DNA of 64,000 nt, from contig NC_060026.1 in NCBI RefSeq assembly GCF_021134715.1, positions 14,003,001 to 14,067,000 on the forward strand, in the 5' to 3' direction. A program made the position numbers and the translations under genes. Positions within the stretch are counted from its first letter, which is position 1; each line of letters starts with the position of its first letter. Positions 46,768 through 59,930 of the stretch are shown piece after piece. Source of the DNA: Daphnia pulex (lineage: Eukaryota > Arthropoda > Branchiopoda > Diplostraca > Daphniidae). The notes below the pieces were generated by a model, which had not been told where the DNA came from, ran no database searches, and worked only from the letters and a program-made list of their open reading frames with translations.

Positions 46768-48733
46768 TGACTCTCCTTTACTCAGGAGAAGTTTTTACGG
46801 AAAGGGAATGGGAAGGTGGATAACACCCGTAATGCTCTCATTGGTCGGTTTGTCACACTAGAGCCAGAGAGATGAGCCACTTGGTGGGTGGTATCCGATC
46901 GACCTGCTACCTAGCGATAGAGGGGCTACTAGCCGGTGTTGCATATGAAGGCCCGGGAAGATTCCCCAGGCTACCGAGAGCTCATCGTTAGGTGGCGCGC
47001 AAATCATCGGGGTAGAATCTTCTAGAGAGTTGCTCATCTCATTCACGAACTCACGTTTTTCTCTGGCCGTCACGTGACTGTCGTGTACCAATCAAATTGC
47101 GCCGTCTGGCAGGCGTTCAATTTTCCACGTTTATTCCAGTTTTCGTATTATCCGGTCATCTATGAAAACGCGTTTTAATTTAATTCTCATGAACTTTATG
47201 TATTCTATTGTTAATGCGCATTTTTTTCATTCACGGCCAAATTCTTTTCTGTGGACTATTAAACAATCCTGATATTGTTATATTGAGTTTGACAAGCATT
47301 TCCTGTATGCATTTTCAGGTAATCAAAATTGGTAATCTGACATGCCCATATGGAATCTCAATATCGATGACGTGTCGTAAATAGAATATCTCTCCGATTC
47401 TCCCTTTCAATAAAAGTTGGGATACCATATATTCCCACATGTTCATACAGCCATGTGACGTATAGCTCGGGGGGTGTTGTCTTGCGATTAGATTGGACCA
47501 CGTACCGAGGGATAAGACGCGCGTTACATCCCAATTGGAGGGGATTCTTACTACGTAGACAAGTGACCAAAATCGACACGTAATCAACCACAAGCAATCG
47601 TAACGCTTATACAACCGTATATTCATGAAAACATCATATCCGACGAAAGGGGGGGATAATAAAAAACGAACCGTTTAACAACCGAGAAAACACACATAGA
47701 ATAATAATGTTACAATCAAAAAGAGAGAAAAAGAGAGAGAGAGAGGACAATTAATTAGAAGATTACATGTAAATTTGGGGTTTTGCAATCATGAGAATTT
47801 GGTATTAAAAGGGGGAGGGGAGGAAACACTGCAAAATGGACCAAATATTTTTTCTTTTTTTTTGTATATCGATGTTATTTTTGTGAGGTCGCGCTTCTAA
47901 GTCCGGTTTTCTTTTTCCTTATTCTTATCCTGCCATGTGTGAACACCAATTAATTTTTAATTATATACATAATAAGGTTTTGTTTGCTGCCAATTCGTCT
48001 TCGAATAGCAATTAGGGAAATTGAGGTGATTTTCACGTGCAACAACATTCAGAAGGGGAGAGGACGATAACGCACAACAACCGAGAAAAACGCAAAAACG
48101 AATGCATTCTTTCTTTAACAACTAATATAAACTTTTTCCTGCCAAATAATCAATGCACGGAATGCTCAACTTTTGATATTGCGGACCTACTACGTCGTGC
48201 CAATTTAACCCTAAGTAATCGCAGATAAACGATAATATGAGACCGATGATGTTTTCACTGTGGCTACTCAGGGAAGTGTGTGTTTGGAAAACGAGAAAAA
48301 ATGGGTACAACAGTTGTGCAAACATCCTCTAACTATCGTCGGAAAGCCAGGAAAGAAAGCACACACATAAAAGGGAATGGCTGAACTTTGCAGTTGAGAA
48401 AAGAAGAAAACTAGACACAAGGAAAAAGAAATTTTTTTCTGACTAATTTTAGCTCGGGCAATTTTTGGAGGAACTGGTTCTTTTCTCCAGGCAGAGGCTA
48501 CAAGAAAAACGGGGGAGAGGGGGGGGGGGTCGCCTTGAAAGGGCAGACACACATACGAACCGGATTGCATACACCGATGATTTGGTTTCCGAGTAAAAAA
48601 CCGAATGATCGCGCAGGAAAATAGAGAGATAGAGTGAGAGAGAAAGATAGAAAAAAATTGACATCAACTACTGTGCAAGGAACGTCCAGGTTGATGCGGG
48701 GTTACGGGTACACGATCCTGCATGACACACGCA
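46768..48733. other. Intergenic region between calreticulin and Sap47
   Basis: Holds the calreticulin promoter on the left side and, toward 48733, the 3' UTR of Sap47. GA/CT simple tracts are frequent (47730, 48490-48540, 48620-48650). No gene recognised. Confidence 0.45.
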
Positions 48734-50431
48734 CTACTTTAGATCCCCATGCGATTCTTCCGCGTCCAACATTTCTTCAATATCGTCGGCGTCAGCTCCA
48801 CCTGTCTGTCCAGATCCTTCGCTGCCGAGTTCGTAATCCTGAAGCTCGGCCTGTAACTCCTTTTCCCATTCTTCATCTGTTTTTGTTAGTTATTAGTCAT
48901 AGAGGAAGGAAAAGAAAAGGAAATTCTAGCCATGATTCCTTGATACTTAAAATTAAGGATTATTGACATTCCTAAATACCGTTCGGTTTCTTGGTGCCCA
49001 GACGTTTGATGCCCTCCTGGACTTCTTTCAGGTCTTTGGATAGCGTGTTGCTTTGATATGAATCGGAAACAAACTCGTTCATCGGAGAATCAGGCGTATC
49101 GGCGCCCTCTGCCGAAGGATCAAAGTTAAAAAGACTAATTGCATCACTTTGAAAAATAGATCTTTACCTGTTTTGTCCTCTTCGTCGAAGCTAGATTCAC
49201 GAGAATGGTTGGCAGAGTCCCTGTTGCCTTCTCCTTGGGTCATCGAAGAAAGTTCCGTCGATTGCCTTAAAAGACTAACCCGGTAAAAATAGTTGCGCCA
49301 GAATAGCTCCTCTTTGATGCTGCATTAATCAAAGTAATTTGGTTAAGGATAAGAAGAGTCAAAACGAAAATATTCAATTACATTTTGGGGACCAGTTCAA
49401 AGCGCATTGTTTCCAGGTTTGGATCCTCAGCGAGTGTTGCTAGGGCGATCGGGTAGAAAGAATCATAGTCGAACTGGAAATCAACGCCTGCAGGTGGGCT
49501 TCTCACAAAATTGCGTCGATCCTGCAACGACAGGAAAGGGCCATACGGATTTGCTCTTTAAAACAAATAAAATAATCAATCCCTTACAGTTGAAAGTGAC
49601 AAGATTTCAGCCTTTAGGGCCTCCTCTTCCGGGTAACCGACCCAAGGTGGGATGGATCCTTCCATTTTATTTTTGCTCTTAATGAACGCCTCTTGTTCTT
49701 TATTAAACTCACTCAGGATGGTCTGCACAATGAATTGAAAAAAAAAAGATAGAGTATTAAATTTCAATTTGCATAAATTGCTAAATTGGATTACCGTTTC
49801 TTCGACCGTTTTCTTGATTTTAGCGCCAGCTTCAGTCACTGTTTTACCAGCCTTGCTCACGGCAGAAGCAAAGAAGCTCCCGATTGTACGAGCCCCTTGC
49901 ATGGCTTTATTGGAAACCTCCTCTAAGCCTTGAGAAATAAGACATCAAAGGTTAAATATTGATTTAAATGACTGAACTTGAAGTAAGTTTTACCCGAACC
50001 GAAACCTTCTTTATCTCCTTCAACTTCTCCGGTCTCTTCTTCAACTTTAGTTTCGTCTTCAACGACGACTACTGGTTCCTCTGTAAGTTGCTCCTTTGTT
50101 TCTTCTGGCTGATCAGTGGTTTCCTTCTTGGACAACCAACTGCTCATTTGATTCTTCATGCTGCTAAAGAGATCTGCTTTGGGCTGTTCTGGTTCACCTC
50201 CATTAGCCTCAGATGTAACTTAAGTGAGTTAAATAAATAATAAGAAAGGTCATTCATTATTAATTGTGATCCCATTATCTAGAAAGAACCTGGGCTGGTA
50301 GCAGCAGCTTCTGTAACAACAGGTTCATCTTCAGGATTTTGAGGGCTTGACTCCTCTGATGGGCCACCTGCTTTCTTTGCTCCAATCCACGAAGAGATTG
50401 AGCTCATTTGATTTGTAAATCCAGAGAACAT
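48734..50431 (-). CDS. Sap47: Synapse-associated protein 1 / Sap47 (BSD-domain protein)
   Basis: Eight coding exons on the minus strand: 50431-50290, 50218-49994, 49928-49795, 49722-49588, 49521-49382, 49319-49168, 49108-48980 and 48876-48734, giving 399 residues. A 5' UTR intron ends just before the ATG (CTTCCAG|GTTTAATC) and its donor lies near 50881. The acidic N-terminus has two MSS(I/W)xS(W)-type pieces, a helical [20 protein letters not shown] segment follows, then the BSD domain (about residues 180-265) with [35 protein letters not shown] and [14 protein letters not shown], the hallmark of SYAP1/Sap47. The acidic tail has [17 protein letters not shown]. In flies Sap47 is an abundant presynaptic protein; mammalian SYAP1 is linked to Akt signalling. 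Complete and ordinary. Confidence 0.94.
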
Positions 50432-51370
50432 GATTAAACCTGGAAGTGCAGAAACATCAGAATTTTACATGATGGATTTTTCACATGCAAATTTAGAAAA
50501 CAATCCTAAACTAATGAATTATAATCCAAAATAAAGGGCATTTAGTCATAGAAAGGTTAGCTTCTTCCAGCAATTCAATGAGAACATTTCCAGCCAATAA
50601 TCATAAATATTTGTGAGAACTGGAACTGTTGAAAAACTATTTTGATGTACAGCAAAATAATTTCGTAACACGTGTACGTTCGGATTCACAAGAAACGAAC
50701 GAAAACACGCGACTTTTACTTTTAACAAGAAAACACTCTTATTTTCATCTCGGGATATATCGGCGTTTGTTCTGTCAAGTTTTTGAGTGGATTGAAACCA
50801 TGCAGAATTCCTTAGAAAACCTCAGATTCTTTACAACAAGACCGCAAGATAAATAGAGAAATGTTGGAAAAGTCTTTACCTTGTTGAAAATACTCGTAGT
50901 TTTGCCACGTATAACGAACGAAATATGCTAAGTTAAGGGTATTGTTTAGAACAGCAATCGCGTTGAGCTCGGCAACGGACAGATGATATTGACATGCAGT
51001 TGGGGGACGAGTGCGTTCGTAAATCCACTTGCAAAAACTTAAAGCGCCGCCGTTGCTGCGCAATAGAAAAGCAGAAAAGCTCGAAATCGAACAGCTCCGT
51101 GCGTCCGTGCCGTCGTCTATGGGTCTACACACACACAATGCGGGATTATGCCAGAACAATACTCTAACAAGCATTTGGCAAGTGCGTTTCCATGTCCCCT
51201 CCCTTATTCTTTTTTTCTTTATGTATTTCTCTCGTTCTGATAAGGTATTAATTACACTTATGCACGATACCCTTCAAAGTTTTAATCAAAGTTTCGTGAT
51301 GAAAGTCGTTAACACAAAACCAGATTTACGGAAACTCTAACGCGAAAAACTGACAAAAAAAGAATCAATG
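50432..51370. other. Sap47 5' leader/promoter and spacer to the woc 3' end
   Basis: The Sap47 5' UTR exon probably spans from 50882 up to about 51060, in a locally GC-richer patch (near 51040-51120). No TATA box stands out. The rest, to about 51370, is spacer before the woc polyadenylation signal. Confidence 0.45.
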
Positions 51371-51376
51371 TTTATT
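51371..51376 (-). promoter_or_regulatory. Polyadenylation signal of woc
   Basis: AATAAA on the minus strand, 180 nt after the woc stop codon (51556). Confidence 0.55.
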
Positions 51377-51555
51377 ATTGACTGAGCGTGTAAAAGAGAC
51401 AACACAATGTTTTTCTGTTATTCCTTCAACATTTCATTTTCAGTTGGTTAGGGTAATTCCATGCTTGGTTACTTTGAATCGGATTTTCTCATACACAACG
51501 TTATAGACATTCATACTGATTCTTCTCTCACTTGTATGTACGTATTACATGAACG

Positions 51556-54500
51556 TTAATCAAGCGAGCACAAGTTATGCAAGACTTCTTCAACGAGTAA
51601 CACGCGGCGGAGCATTCGTGCCAAAATTTCAAGGGGCACTGGCTGGGATGAATACCATACGGGCGATTCCGGTGCGCACGACGGATCGGGCAACAAGTAG
51701 AACATGTCTTTACGTGTTTTACTCTCCTCGGGGCTGTACAATAATAATAAAAACAGTTATGTAAAAGAAACAGGAAAGAAAATAGACTCCTTCGCATTAC
51801 CATTTAGATACATAGAAATTGTGAATCTTCACAGGGCAACGAGACAAACAATCAAAGTTCTGTGGCATCTCCAAGGGTTTCTTACGTTTGAAAGTGGCTG
51901 TCGCATCCGCATCTGTATAAATTTTAAATTGATTATCAAATTAACCAACAAAACTGGAAGATTTACCTGTGTCCTTTCCTGTCTTTGAATTACTGAATTG
52001 AAGTGAAAAGACTTTGGCAATAATTTTACCCGAAGATCCGCCGTTAGATACTCCTACCGTAGACAAAGGTTTCTTCGTAACCTTTTGAACATTACCGAAC
52101 GACATTTCGAGGTGTTGTTCGGGCGTGTACAAGCGAAAGTATTTAGTGTTAAAATAGAGCATCGTGAAAACGAGAACGATAGGTGAATCAACACCCAACT
52201 GGCGACATTTCCACAGATGAGATTCTTTCAAACAGGTCGTCACTTCCATTGTGCTGTCAGAATTAATCCCCTTCAACAAGATATCGTAAAACGGTTGCAG
52301 CTGCTTATCCAATTCGATTTGAAAAGGTAACAAAGCGGCATCCATCAGTAAATTCTGCCTACGGAAGTCTGCCCCAAAAGACAAGCTCTCTTGCAATCCT
52401 ATAGTCAACAAATAATATGATGATAAAATTTCAGTAACCAACTTGAATATGAAGGAATAATTACCAGAAATGAAATAGAGAAGGACGTCTGCTCTGTATG
52501 GTTCACCGTCAGGTTTCTTGATTTGTTGCACAAAAGCTATTAGGGAACTATTAATATCCATAACACTCATTTCGCAAAGTCTAGAAAGAGCGGGCTTTTG
52601 GTTTCCTTTTCGTTTCATCCACTCGGTCCACGCCTTGACACCCACTTCTTTTTGGAAGCCACCTTCATTTCAAACATAAATTAAATATCGGCATCGCAAC
52701 AGAAGAGCACTTAAAAGTAATACCTATGACATGCAGACTCGGAGAGTCAGATCTGGATGTTTTGATAGATTCTTCACTGTCACTCGAGCTCTTGTTACTA
52801 TCGACATCCTTTAGCCGTTTGGATACCGGCAGCGAAAAATGTGAAGTCGAGTGCGATCGTTTCCTACTTCCATTTCGAACTAAAATGCTAGATGATGGAA
52901 TTTCTAGCTCGAAATTTACTCCGTTAGAAACATCGATCGAGTCAGTGTCTTCTCGATCTTCTGATACGAGATCGTGCTGGCTGATGGGGGTAGATTCGGT
53001 GACGTCAATTGCATTCGATTCGTTGCTGCTATCGACGTCTTTCTGCGCAGGCGGATCAGCCAAAGGAATTTCGTTTTCGACTTCCTTTTTCTTTGAGTCT
53101 TCGATAGCTTTCATCATTTCAGCCAAAAGATTGGAGCCAACAGGAAATATGAACGGGGTGACAACCGGCACAGGAAAACCAACTGGAAATGGAGATGGGA
53201 AGTTGTACATGGCCATCGGTACTGGGACGTAAATCGGGACAGGAATCGGGATGGGTATAGGTATGTAGAGTGGCTTCCTAAAAAAATTGTACCATGTTAA
53301 TATTAAAATGAACAACGACGAAATGAAGAACGATAAACATACCTTTCCTCATCAGTTGATGTGCCCATTTCACATTGGGTAGCTTTAGGTGATTCGGGAA
53401 CATCTAGCGGTTCCGTTACACATACAGTAGACTGTTCACTTTGACTCATCGTCGATTCATTCATATTAAAACTACTCGGGCGACACCAGACAGATTTGTT
53501 CTTCATTTCTTTAGGCTTCGGTGGAACAAAAACAATCTTGTGTTGAAGCTCGATGGGAAGGATAGTCGTGTTGGTGTGTGCTGGAGGAATCTGATTAGTG
53601 CCGGCCATACTAGAAACTGAGGTTGTAGCACTGTTGATGGATGGAGTAACTGGGGCGACAGCCGGGAGATTGTAGACCATTATCGGACGGGATACTACTG
53701 GGGTTTGTTGTACCACAGGGTTCAAAAGTACAGGTGCGACACACCGTAAAGAAGACTCAACAACCAAAGACTTTGAAGGAACTGGGAGTGGAGCAGCCAA
53801 AGGAGCAGCCAAAGGAGCAGCGGGCTGAGGTGCACTTTCAATCGCTTTCCTACGAGAAGCTTCTCGGGACATCGGAATCGGGTAATGAGTGAAACAGTAA
53901 ATGGAGCAAAAGTATAACATCTGTAACAAAATAACGAAAAAAGTAAAATTAACTATTACAAATGTTCTCAACTTGCATAGTAGACAAACCTGTGCATCCA
54001 GTTGGTTCTTGTCTTGCCTCGTTTTGCCCACCACGTCACCTGTCGGCTTGCGAATCATATCGACATTGTATTTCTTTACTTGACAGCGAGCACATAGTTC
54101 AATCCTTCGCTTCCTGAGCAAATGGATTGCAAAGCAGACACTACTGCAGTACCACGACAACGTTGCGTGGTGTGTTAGTAACCCTTTGTCGGTGTTCCTC
54201 GACACAAAGCGTGGAGTAACATTTACATCGAATCCACGACTGCACATCTCACACGAAAGTGTAGTCACCTATAATGGTTCACAGATTATTTCAGTCTAAA
54301 TTCAGTAAAATTAGCTGTAGTACCAAAATTTCATACCTTGTTGGAAAAACGGAATGCATTGAGACAGGGTTTACTGCACAACCAGTGGCTACGCCCATTC
54401 AAAAATACCTCTTCTTGAACATCTTTTAATTCGTTACAAACGGCGCAAAACCTTCTCCCATAAAAGTAGGATTTGTTTACAAGACGCCGAGAAAGCTCTT

Positions 54501-55878
54501 CGCAGACTGGAGAGCAATGTACCTAAAAAACATAAGTCAGTATTATTTAAACTATTTTGTTTGACAAAATGAAATAATTACCTTATCCTTGTCCGACATA
54601 TTGACCTGGCAAGTCGTACATAATTTGTGGCTACCTTTAAACTTCTCCAGACAATCGGCCGTACAAAACTGACGAATGACGGTGCCAAAGCGAACGCAAA
54701 GCTTACCCAATATATTTTCACCCACTTGCGAGTTGCACATATTGCAATGAGAGCCTATAACTTTCACGTAAGTTTCTGGAAAAAAAGTACGTAATTACGT
54801 GACAGTGACTCGCTAGTTAAAAATTTGTGGAGTTATTTACTTAAACATTTCTCAGAACAAAATTCCATGGATTCCCATAAGAGGGTATCCGTCCTATCGT
54901 AAAGAGAAATACTGCAAGACCAGCAACATATAGTTTCTCGCGCTATTTTTTCTATCGGATCAACAGCGACTACTGCAGGGACGTTATTACCGACGGGACT
55001 GAAACGATTCAAATATTTTTAAATAAATTTTATGTTACATGTTGCGTAAGGTATATAAAATATACTTGGGGTCTGCATCTTCAAACTCCATTTGAAATTC
55101 ATCTGAAAGGGTGTGGATTTCTATATCTGGTTCGATAACTATATGATCTTGTAGGGAATCGCGCAATAATATGTCACTGCAATCCCCGAATGACTGCTTC
55201 CCAACATCTTTTTTCCCAGTTGACTGGGGTGTAGCATTCAGTATTTGAGCCATGGCTTTAATTTTCTCTGCCGACTTAATAGCTGCTTTACGGGGTACTC
55301 GACCTTCAGAGCTATTTGGTGATGAAGAATTTTTATCGAGAGGTAATAAACCGGGTGGTGGACCTTTTTTTAATTTTGAAACAGATTCTTTATCAGATAA
55401 TGACTCTTCAATTTCAGTGCTTGGTTTAGCGACTTTAGTGATTATCTGAATATCATCAGTATCTGATTTTAGAGAGAATTTAAATAATTTTGTTAGATCC
55501 AATTGTAGCAATTAAAATTTTAAGACATCTATTACCTAAATTGTCAGTACAATCAATAGGATTTTCCTCAACAATTTGAACATCACTTTCAGCAGGCTGA
55601 CTCGCTTGAAAGTTGTCTTTGGAAATCGAAGGTGCTGTGATGGGTTGTTTTTCAATTTCTTCTGTTTCACATGTGAACGAAGATCTTGAGCTTTTCACTG
55701 TGCATACACTACCGTTAACTACACGTTCAACAACAAATACAGAATCTATAGAGGGTTTGTCAACAGTTTCCTTCAACACTGCAGTAGGTTCACTGTCTAC
55801 ACCGGCAACACTACCCTTGAGGCCAACAATTTCCAAATCCTTTTCACTAGATTCGTTAATGTTCAGTACTTTATCCAT
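51556..55878 (-). CDS. woc: ZMYM-type zinc-finger protein (without children homologue)
   Basis: Twelve coding exons on the minus strand: 55878-55536, 55462-55066, 54998-54841, 54775-54582, 54522-54337, 54268-53990, 53920-53343, 53277-52724, 52662-52465, 52398-51967, 51912-51801 and 51733-51556, giving 1202 residues with all phases matching. After an acidic disordered N-terminus, MYM/FCS fingers span about 260-530 (CCWSC..FCSEKC, HCNMCNS..FCTADC, FCAVCNE..LCSKPC, CEMCSRG..YCSSVC, CARCQ..FCSIYC). A proline-rich KPLYIPIPIPIPVPIYVPVP segment follows, typical of ZMYM2/3/4, then the C-terminal Crypton-recombinase-derived domain (about 895-1202) with KESHLWKCRQLG, NTKYFRLYTPEQH, RCPVKIHNFYVSKC and SPVWYSSQP. 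Fly woc is a nuclear protein needed for transcription and telomere capping. A 5' UTR intron ends just before the ATG. Confidence 0.95.
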
Positions 55879-58065
55879 CCTGTGAAAAGATAACAAGAGC
55901 AATTATTCTTTGGTCTAATAGGAATAGCATTAAATGTACAGGACAAGAATGAATAAACAAGACCATGTCATGTACAAAACAAAATGTTCATAAATTCATA
56001 CTTGTAACTGTTGCTAGCTTTTTTCAACACTTGGAACTCACGCTTTTCTACTTTGGACGCAGTCGTACATACTAAAGTTAACTAAGCTGATGTCGAGACA
56101 GGTATCGAGACAACCCGAAGGAAATGCACTGAAATCCAACAGACAATTAACATACGCCAGCTTGGTCAAACGCAATCAAATAAATTTGTAATCAACACAC
56201 AATTAACCGCTAAAAATTTTTGCCACAGTTGCTTCAAAACACCACAGAAACGCGATGTATAAATTGGGCGGTGCCAAATATATTCAATTCATTTTTTGGC
56301 CATACAACCATTTTAGAGAAAGCTACTCAATAATTCAAAATTCAAGTTTTACCCTGAACGCAATCGAAATTTACACATTCAATATGTTTTAAAAGCGTGA
56401 GTTTAACCTGAACCGAAATTTAAGACGTTTTAGTCCCGGCAATACAAAGAAATGGAATAACATAAGAAATAGTAACCTGTTAGTAACCTTCTAGAACATG
56501 TATACTATAAGGTTGTGCTTAACTTGGCAACCTTGAACAATGGCGACCATAGGGAAGGGAAAGAAGGTTGGGTATCAAGTCGCAATTTCGATAAATCGAT
56601 TTCTTAATTCAAATGCAACATGCCACCATTAGATTTAACCGTTAATATTGAGTTCTATCGAAATAAAATCTTATTGTTGCAATTAACACAATATTGTTGT
56701 TTACGCACTACCAATGTTGTTACTCATCGTAATGCCATAACATGGTAAGCGATATATCCTACCATTTAAGGATGCTAAAAACAAATGGTCAGAGGGGGTA
56801 GAATCCAAGAGCCGCAAAGTTATGAACTGTCCGCTTCGAAGGTTGACGAGAAACTAGATTTTCAAGGTCGACCAAGGCCATTTGGAGGCATAACGAAAAG
56901 GGTAGGAAACCAAAATGTTTTGTTTGGTAGTTGAGTCACCGAAGAGAGGGGAGGTAAGCAACTCCCTATTTGCGCCCCCAGGCACAAACCGGAAGTCTAA
57001 GAGGCGGAGTCTAATAACGAATTTTGTGATTCTGTAGTACACCCGGGAGACCCGACGCTAGGGTTTCGTTTTAGCTACTTTACCACTGTGAAACGAATAT
57101 TTTTATTAAATTTTTTTTTAGGTTGGAATGAAAAAAAAAACGTTGAACAAACTCGTGTATTGTGATTGTAAAAATGATTTGTAATTTATTTTGGTCTTGA
57201 AAATGGTTTGTCTGTTAATTGTTGTAATTGAATGTTTTAAATCAAAATTTATGCCGAATTTATGGGAAGATTATTCCCCTTCCCCTGCTGACATTCTTGC
57301 CTCATAATGGAGTTCTGACCATGAGGGTTTAGTAGCTTCAGGGCAGCCCCACATATTTATTCCAGGATACGGCTTAAGATTAAGAGGGATTTTTTTAGCA
57401 GAAACGAAAATTTAATGCCACCTTGGAACCATTTCTCCCTCCAACCTTAGGAATAATCACAATTGACACAGAACGTTTTAAAATGATCCACCAAAACGAA
57501 AATGGGTAAAACAATCTACTCTTATGATACCAATAGCAGGGCTGTAGAATACTGGTTCCGCCACTCATATGGCGAGCCCTTCCATTTCTTTTTTTCTCTG
57601 GAAGTGAAGCCTACTTGCCTGCCCTGTCCCGTAGCTATAAGCGCCACGGCGGGTGTGTGGGGAAATAGGGTATAGGAATGGTATAGGAATGGAGGGAAAA
57701 GTGGAGGAGTGGAAAGGGTCGAGATCGATATCTTAGCTCAAATTTTCACTATCGATTGCTTAAGTTGGCTTCAATCCAGAGAAAATTTCCGAGAGGAGGA
57801 GTTAACATGGCAGTGGCGCTACCAGTATTCTATAGCTCTGCCAATAGTAGGGAAAACTACCATTCTTTTAATCAATACTATGTAGTAAGTGAATAAGTAC
57901 CTGATGCTGCTTAGTAAGTGTTTAGAAGTGTTAGGAAAAAACTTTTCTGCCCTTCCCAACAAACATTTCAAGAAAATAGTTAATTTTAAAATTGTGATGA
58001 CGTCACGGCGCACTGTTGCCGTGTTAGTAGGGATGCAGTGAACGATGACGAATCTCGACAGTTGA
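55879..58065. other. woc leader and gene-free spacer
   Basis: A probable 5' UTR exon of woc ends at a donor near 56000 (ACAA|GTATGAA). Beyond about 56100 no gene is recognised. The phrase GTATTCTATAGCTCTGCC at 57823-57840 recurs at 43592. Confidence 0.4.
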
Positions 58066-58664
58066 CCTTGGCCGGTAGGTAACAAACGAAACCTTTTTAG
58101 TTGCAGATGCCATTAACAAGAACAAAACCCGTGGATGGCAACTCAAAATTTGGGTGTATGAGATTCTGAGATTCTAAAGATTCTGTAAGATTCTATGAGA
58201 GGGGAGATTATGGCTAGGATGTACGAAAGAGATGACCCCTCGTTAATCCCCTCAAAGTTTAAACATGCGTTAAATATATTCGAGAAACTTTATCTATTGG
58301 TCCTCATGTTGGTCCTTCTAAAGTGAACATACATAGGCTATATCTAAGAAAATCATGATTAAAATAACCATTCCAATTTCTGTATGGGCATTTGGATTTC
58401 TCAAAGAATCCCTCTTTGAGGAACTGATTCCTGGATTTCCATTTGTCTCAATCTTTCTTTTGAGTAAAAGAAGGATGACATTACGTACATGTAGCTAATC
58501 TAAGTGAATTGAGTTCAACCGTATTTCTACTGTTCTACCCCAGAAACATTAACTTCCATAAACGGTGGATTCACCTGAGAATCATTTTGATATTCTTAGG
58601 AATAATCTTAATGTGAAGCAATGAGACACTTTAGAAGTAATTTGGAAGATATCATTCATCACCC

Positions 58665-58972
58665 TGGTTCGAGGTTGCCATTTTGGATGGTAAATTTCCC
58701 AATTTTGTTGCAGCCACAAACCGAAAGCATTGGTGGATGGTGTTTGGTTTATTTTCGTTAAGCAATTAAGAGGTACCGGGGTGGGGTAGGAATAGAAAGA
58801 CAAAGGAGAGTGACAAAAAGGACAAAAAAGGACCGATCCTTTTCTTCTCCACTCGCTATTCTTCCTTGAATGCTCAACGGAAAGAACCCCTAATTGCAAA
58901 TGCTTCACCTTTACGGGTTGTGGCTGCAACAAAAGTGGGAAATCGACCATCAAAAATGGCAACCTCGAACCA
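58665..58972. mobile_element. Foldback/MITE-like element with ~55-bp inverted ends
   Basis: The left arm (58665-58719) and right arm (58917-58972) are inverted: TGGTTCGAGGTTGCCATTTT, GATGGT, ATTTCCCA and TTTTGTTGCAGCCACAA occur in both. The core (about 195 bp) has no coding capacity. No target duplication was recognised. Non-autonomous. Confidence 0.7.
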
Positions 58973-59301
58973 CTAGATAGGATTGCTAATCCATTTGCTG
59001 CGCACCACGAAATATTGCAGCCTATTGCTGCTAGTTTATTATACACAACAATCTAAGGAATCCCTTGAACCCCCTACTGTATTCTTATCAATTATACCAA
59101 CTGTTATTCTGAATAAAGTTTAGGTTGCCGTTTCCAATCCTTTTAATTCGAATTACTGTTTTTTCAGCCGAATTGCTCACCCTACCTTTTGTGTATTACC
59201 TCCGTCAAAACGACTAAAAATCTTAGTTGCAACACTGATTTTACGCTACCAAATACGTAGGAGGGGGGTAGAGGTCCTTGGAAAAGGAATCGTTTTCTTT
59301 G

Positions 59302-59731
59302 ATGGCGTTTTCACGTGGGCTTTTTTGAGCGCTCTGAAAAATTACCAAGCTCGGAGCTGGATTCCTGAAAATTCCACTTGGGGCGCCTCGAAATCTGGAA
59401 AAGAACAATTATTTTGCTCGACCAGTGGAACAGAATGTCAGATGATCCAAACGTCTGTAAAGGAAAAAAACAACATCGTCTGCTTCTACTTGCTGCAGAA
59501 AATGTCGAATCTGGATTTGCTTTTTGACTCCGGCCCTTCCCCGGACTCGAAAAGTGAATCCAGAATGTGATTTTCGCTCCAAGTTTGAGCGAATTCCGTC
59601 CCAGTAGAATGACGCGACTGGACGCTCGAGAATTTTGGGCGACACTTTAGCGCCCACTGGAACGGATTATCGCGAAAAGTAGCTCCATCTTTTTTTTCGA
59701 GCGCTCTAAAAGGCCCACGTGAAAACGCCAT
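59302..59731. mobile_element. MITE-like element with ~38-bp inverted ends
   Basis: Both ends read ATGGCGTTTTCACGTGGGC followed by (C)TTTTNGAGCGCTC in inverted orientation; shorter inverted pieces (TGGATTTGCTTTTTGACTC and GACTCGAAAAGTGAATCCAG-like) occur inside. Open stretches within it are on both strands and are not protein-like. Non-autonomous DNA element, superfamily unknown. Confidence 0.7.
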
Positions 59732-59930
59732 GAAACTCCTAAGATAAACTCCAGATTTTTCAAAAATAGATTGGTTTGCAGTGTGGCCCGAGCGGGAGCG
59801 GTTGGCAACTTAAACTTTGGGTTTACGAAGATTTGAGATTCTAGAGATTCTGTAAGATTCTATGAGAGGGGAGATGGGGAGATTCTGGCCAGAGCGGGCC
59901 AGGGAGTTGTCAACCCCTCGCCAACGCCCC

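Larger units (their letters stand above)
58066..59930. repeat. Direct repeat pair flanking two inverted-repeat elements
   Basis: 58066-58225 and 59780-59930 share TTGGCAACT or TGGCAACTC, GAGATTCTAGAGATTCTG or its variant, GTAAGATTCTATGAGAGGGG and, further on, GACCCCTCG or AACCCCTCG. The pair brackets the MITE-like elements at 58665 and 59302. It may be a larger composite repeat, or an element that received insertions in one copy. Confidence 0.7.

Noticed and set aside
46810-46860. ERSE (CCAAT-N9-CCACG) upstream of calreticulin
   Set aside because: A CCAAT exists at about 46839-46843 on the minus strand, but the second half (ACGGG) does not match.
52726-53232. 168-codon plus-strand open stretch
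   Set aside because: Antisense shadow of woc exon 8.
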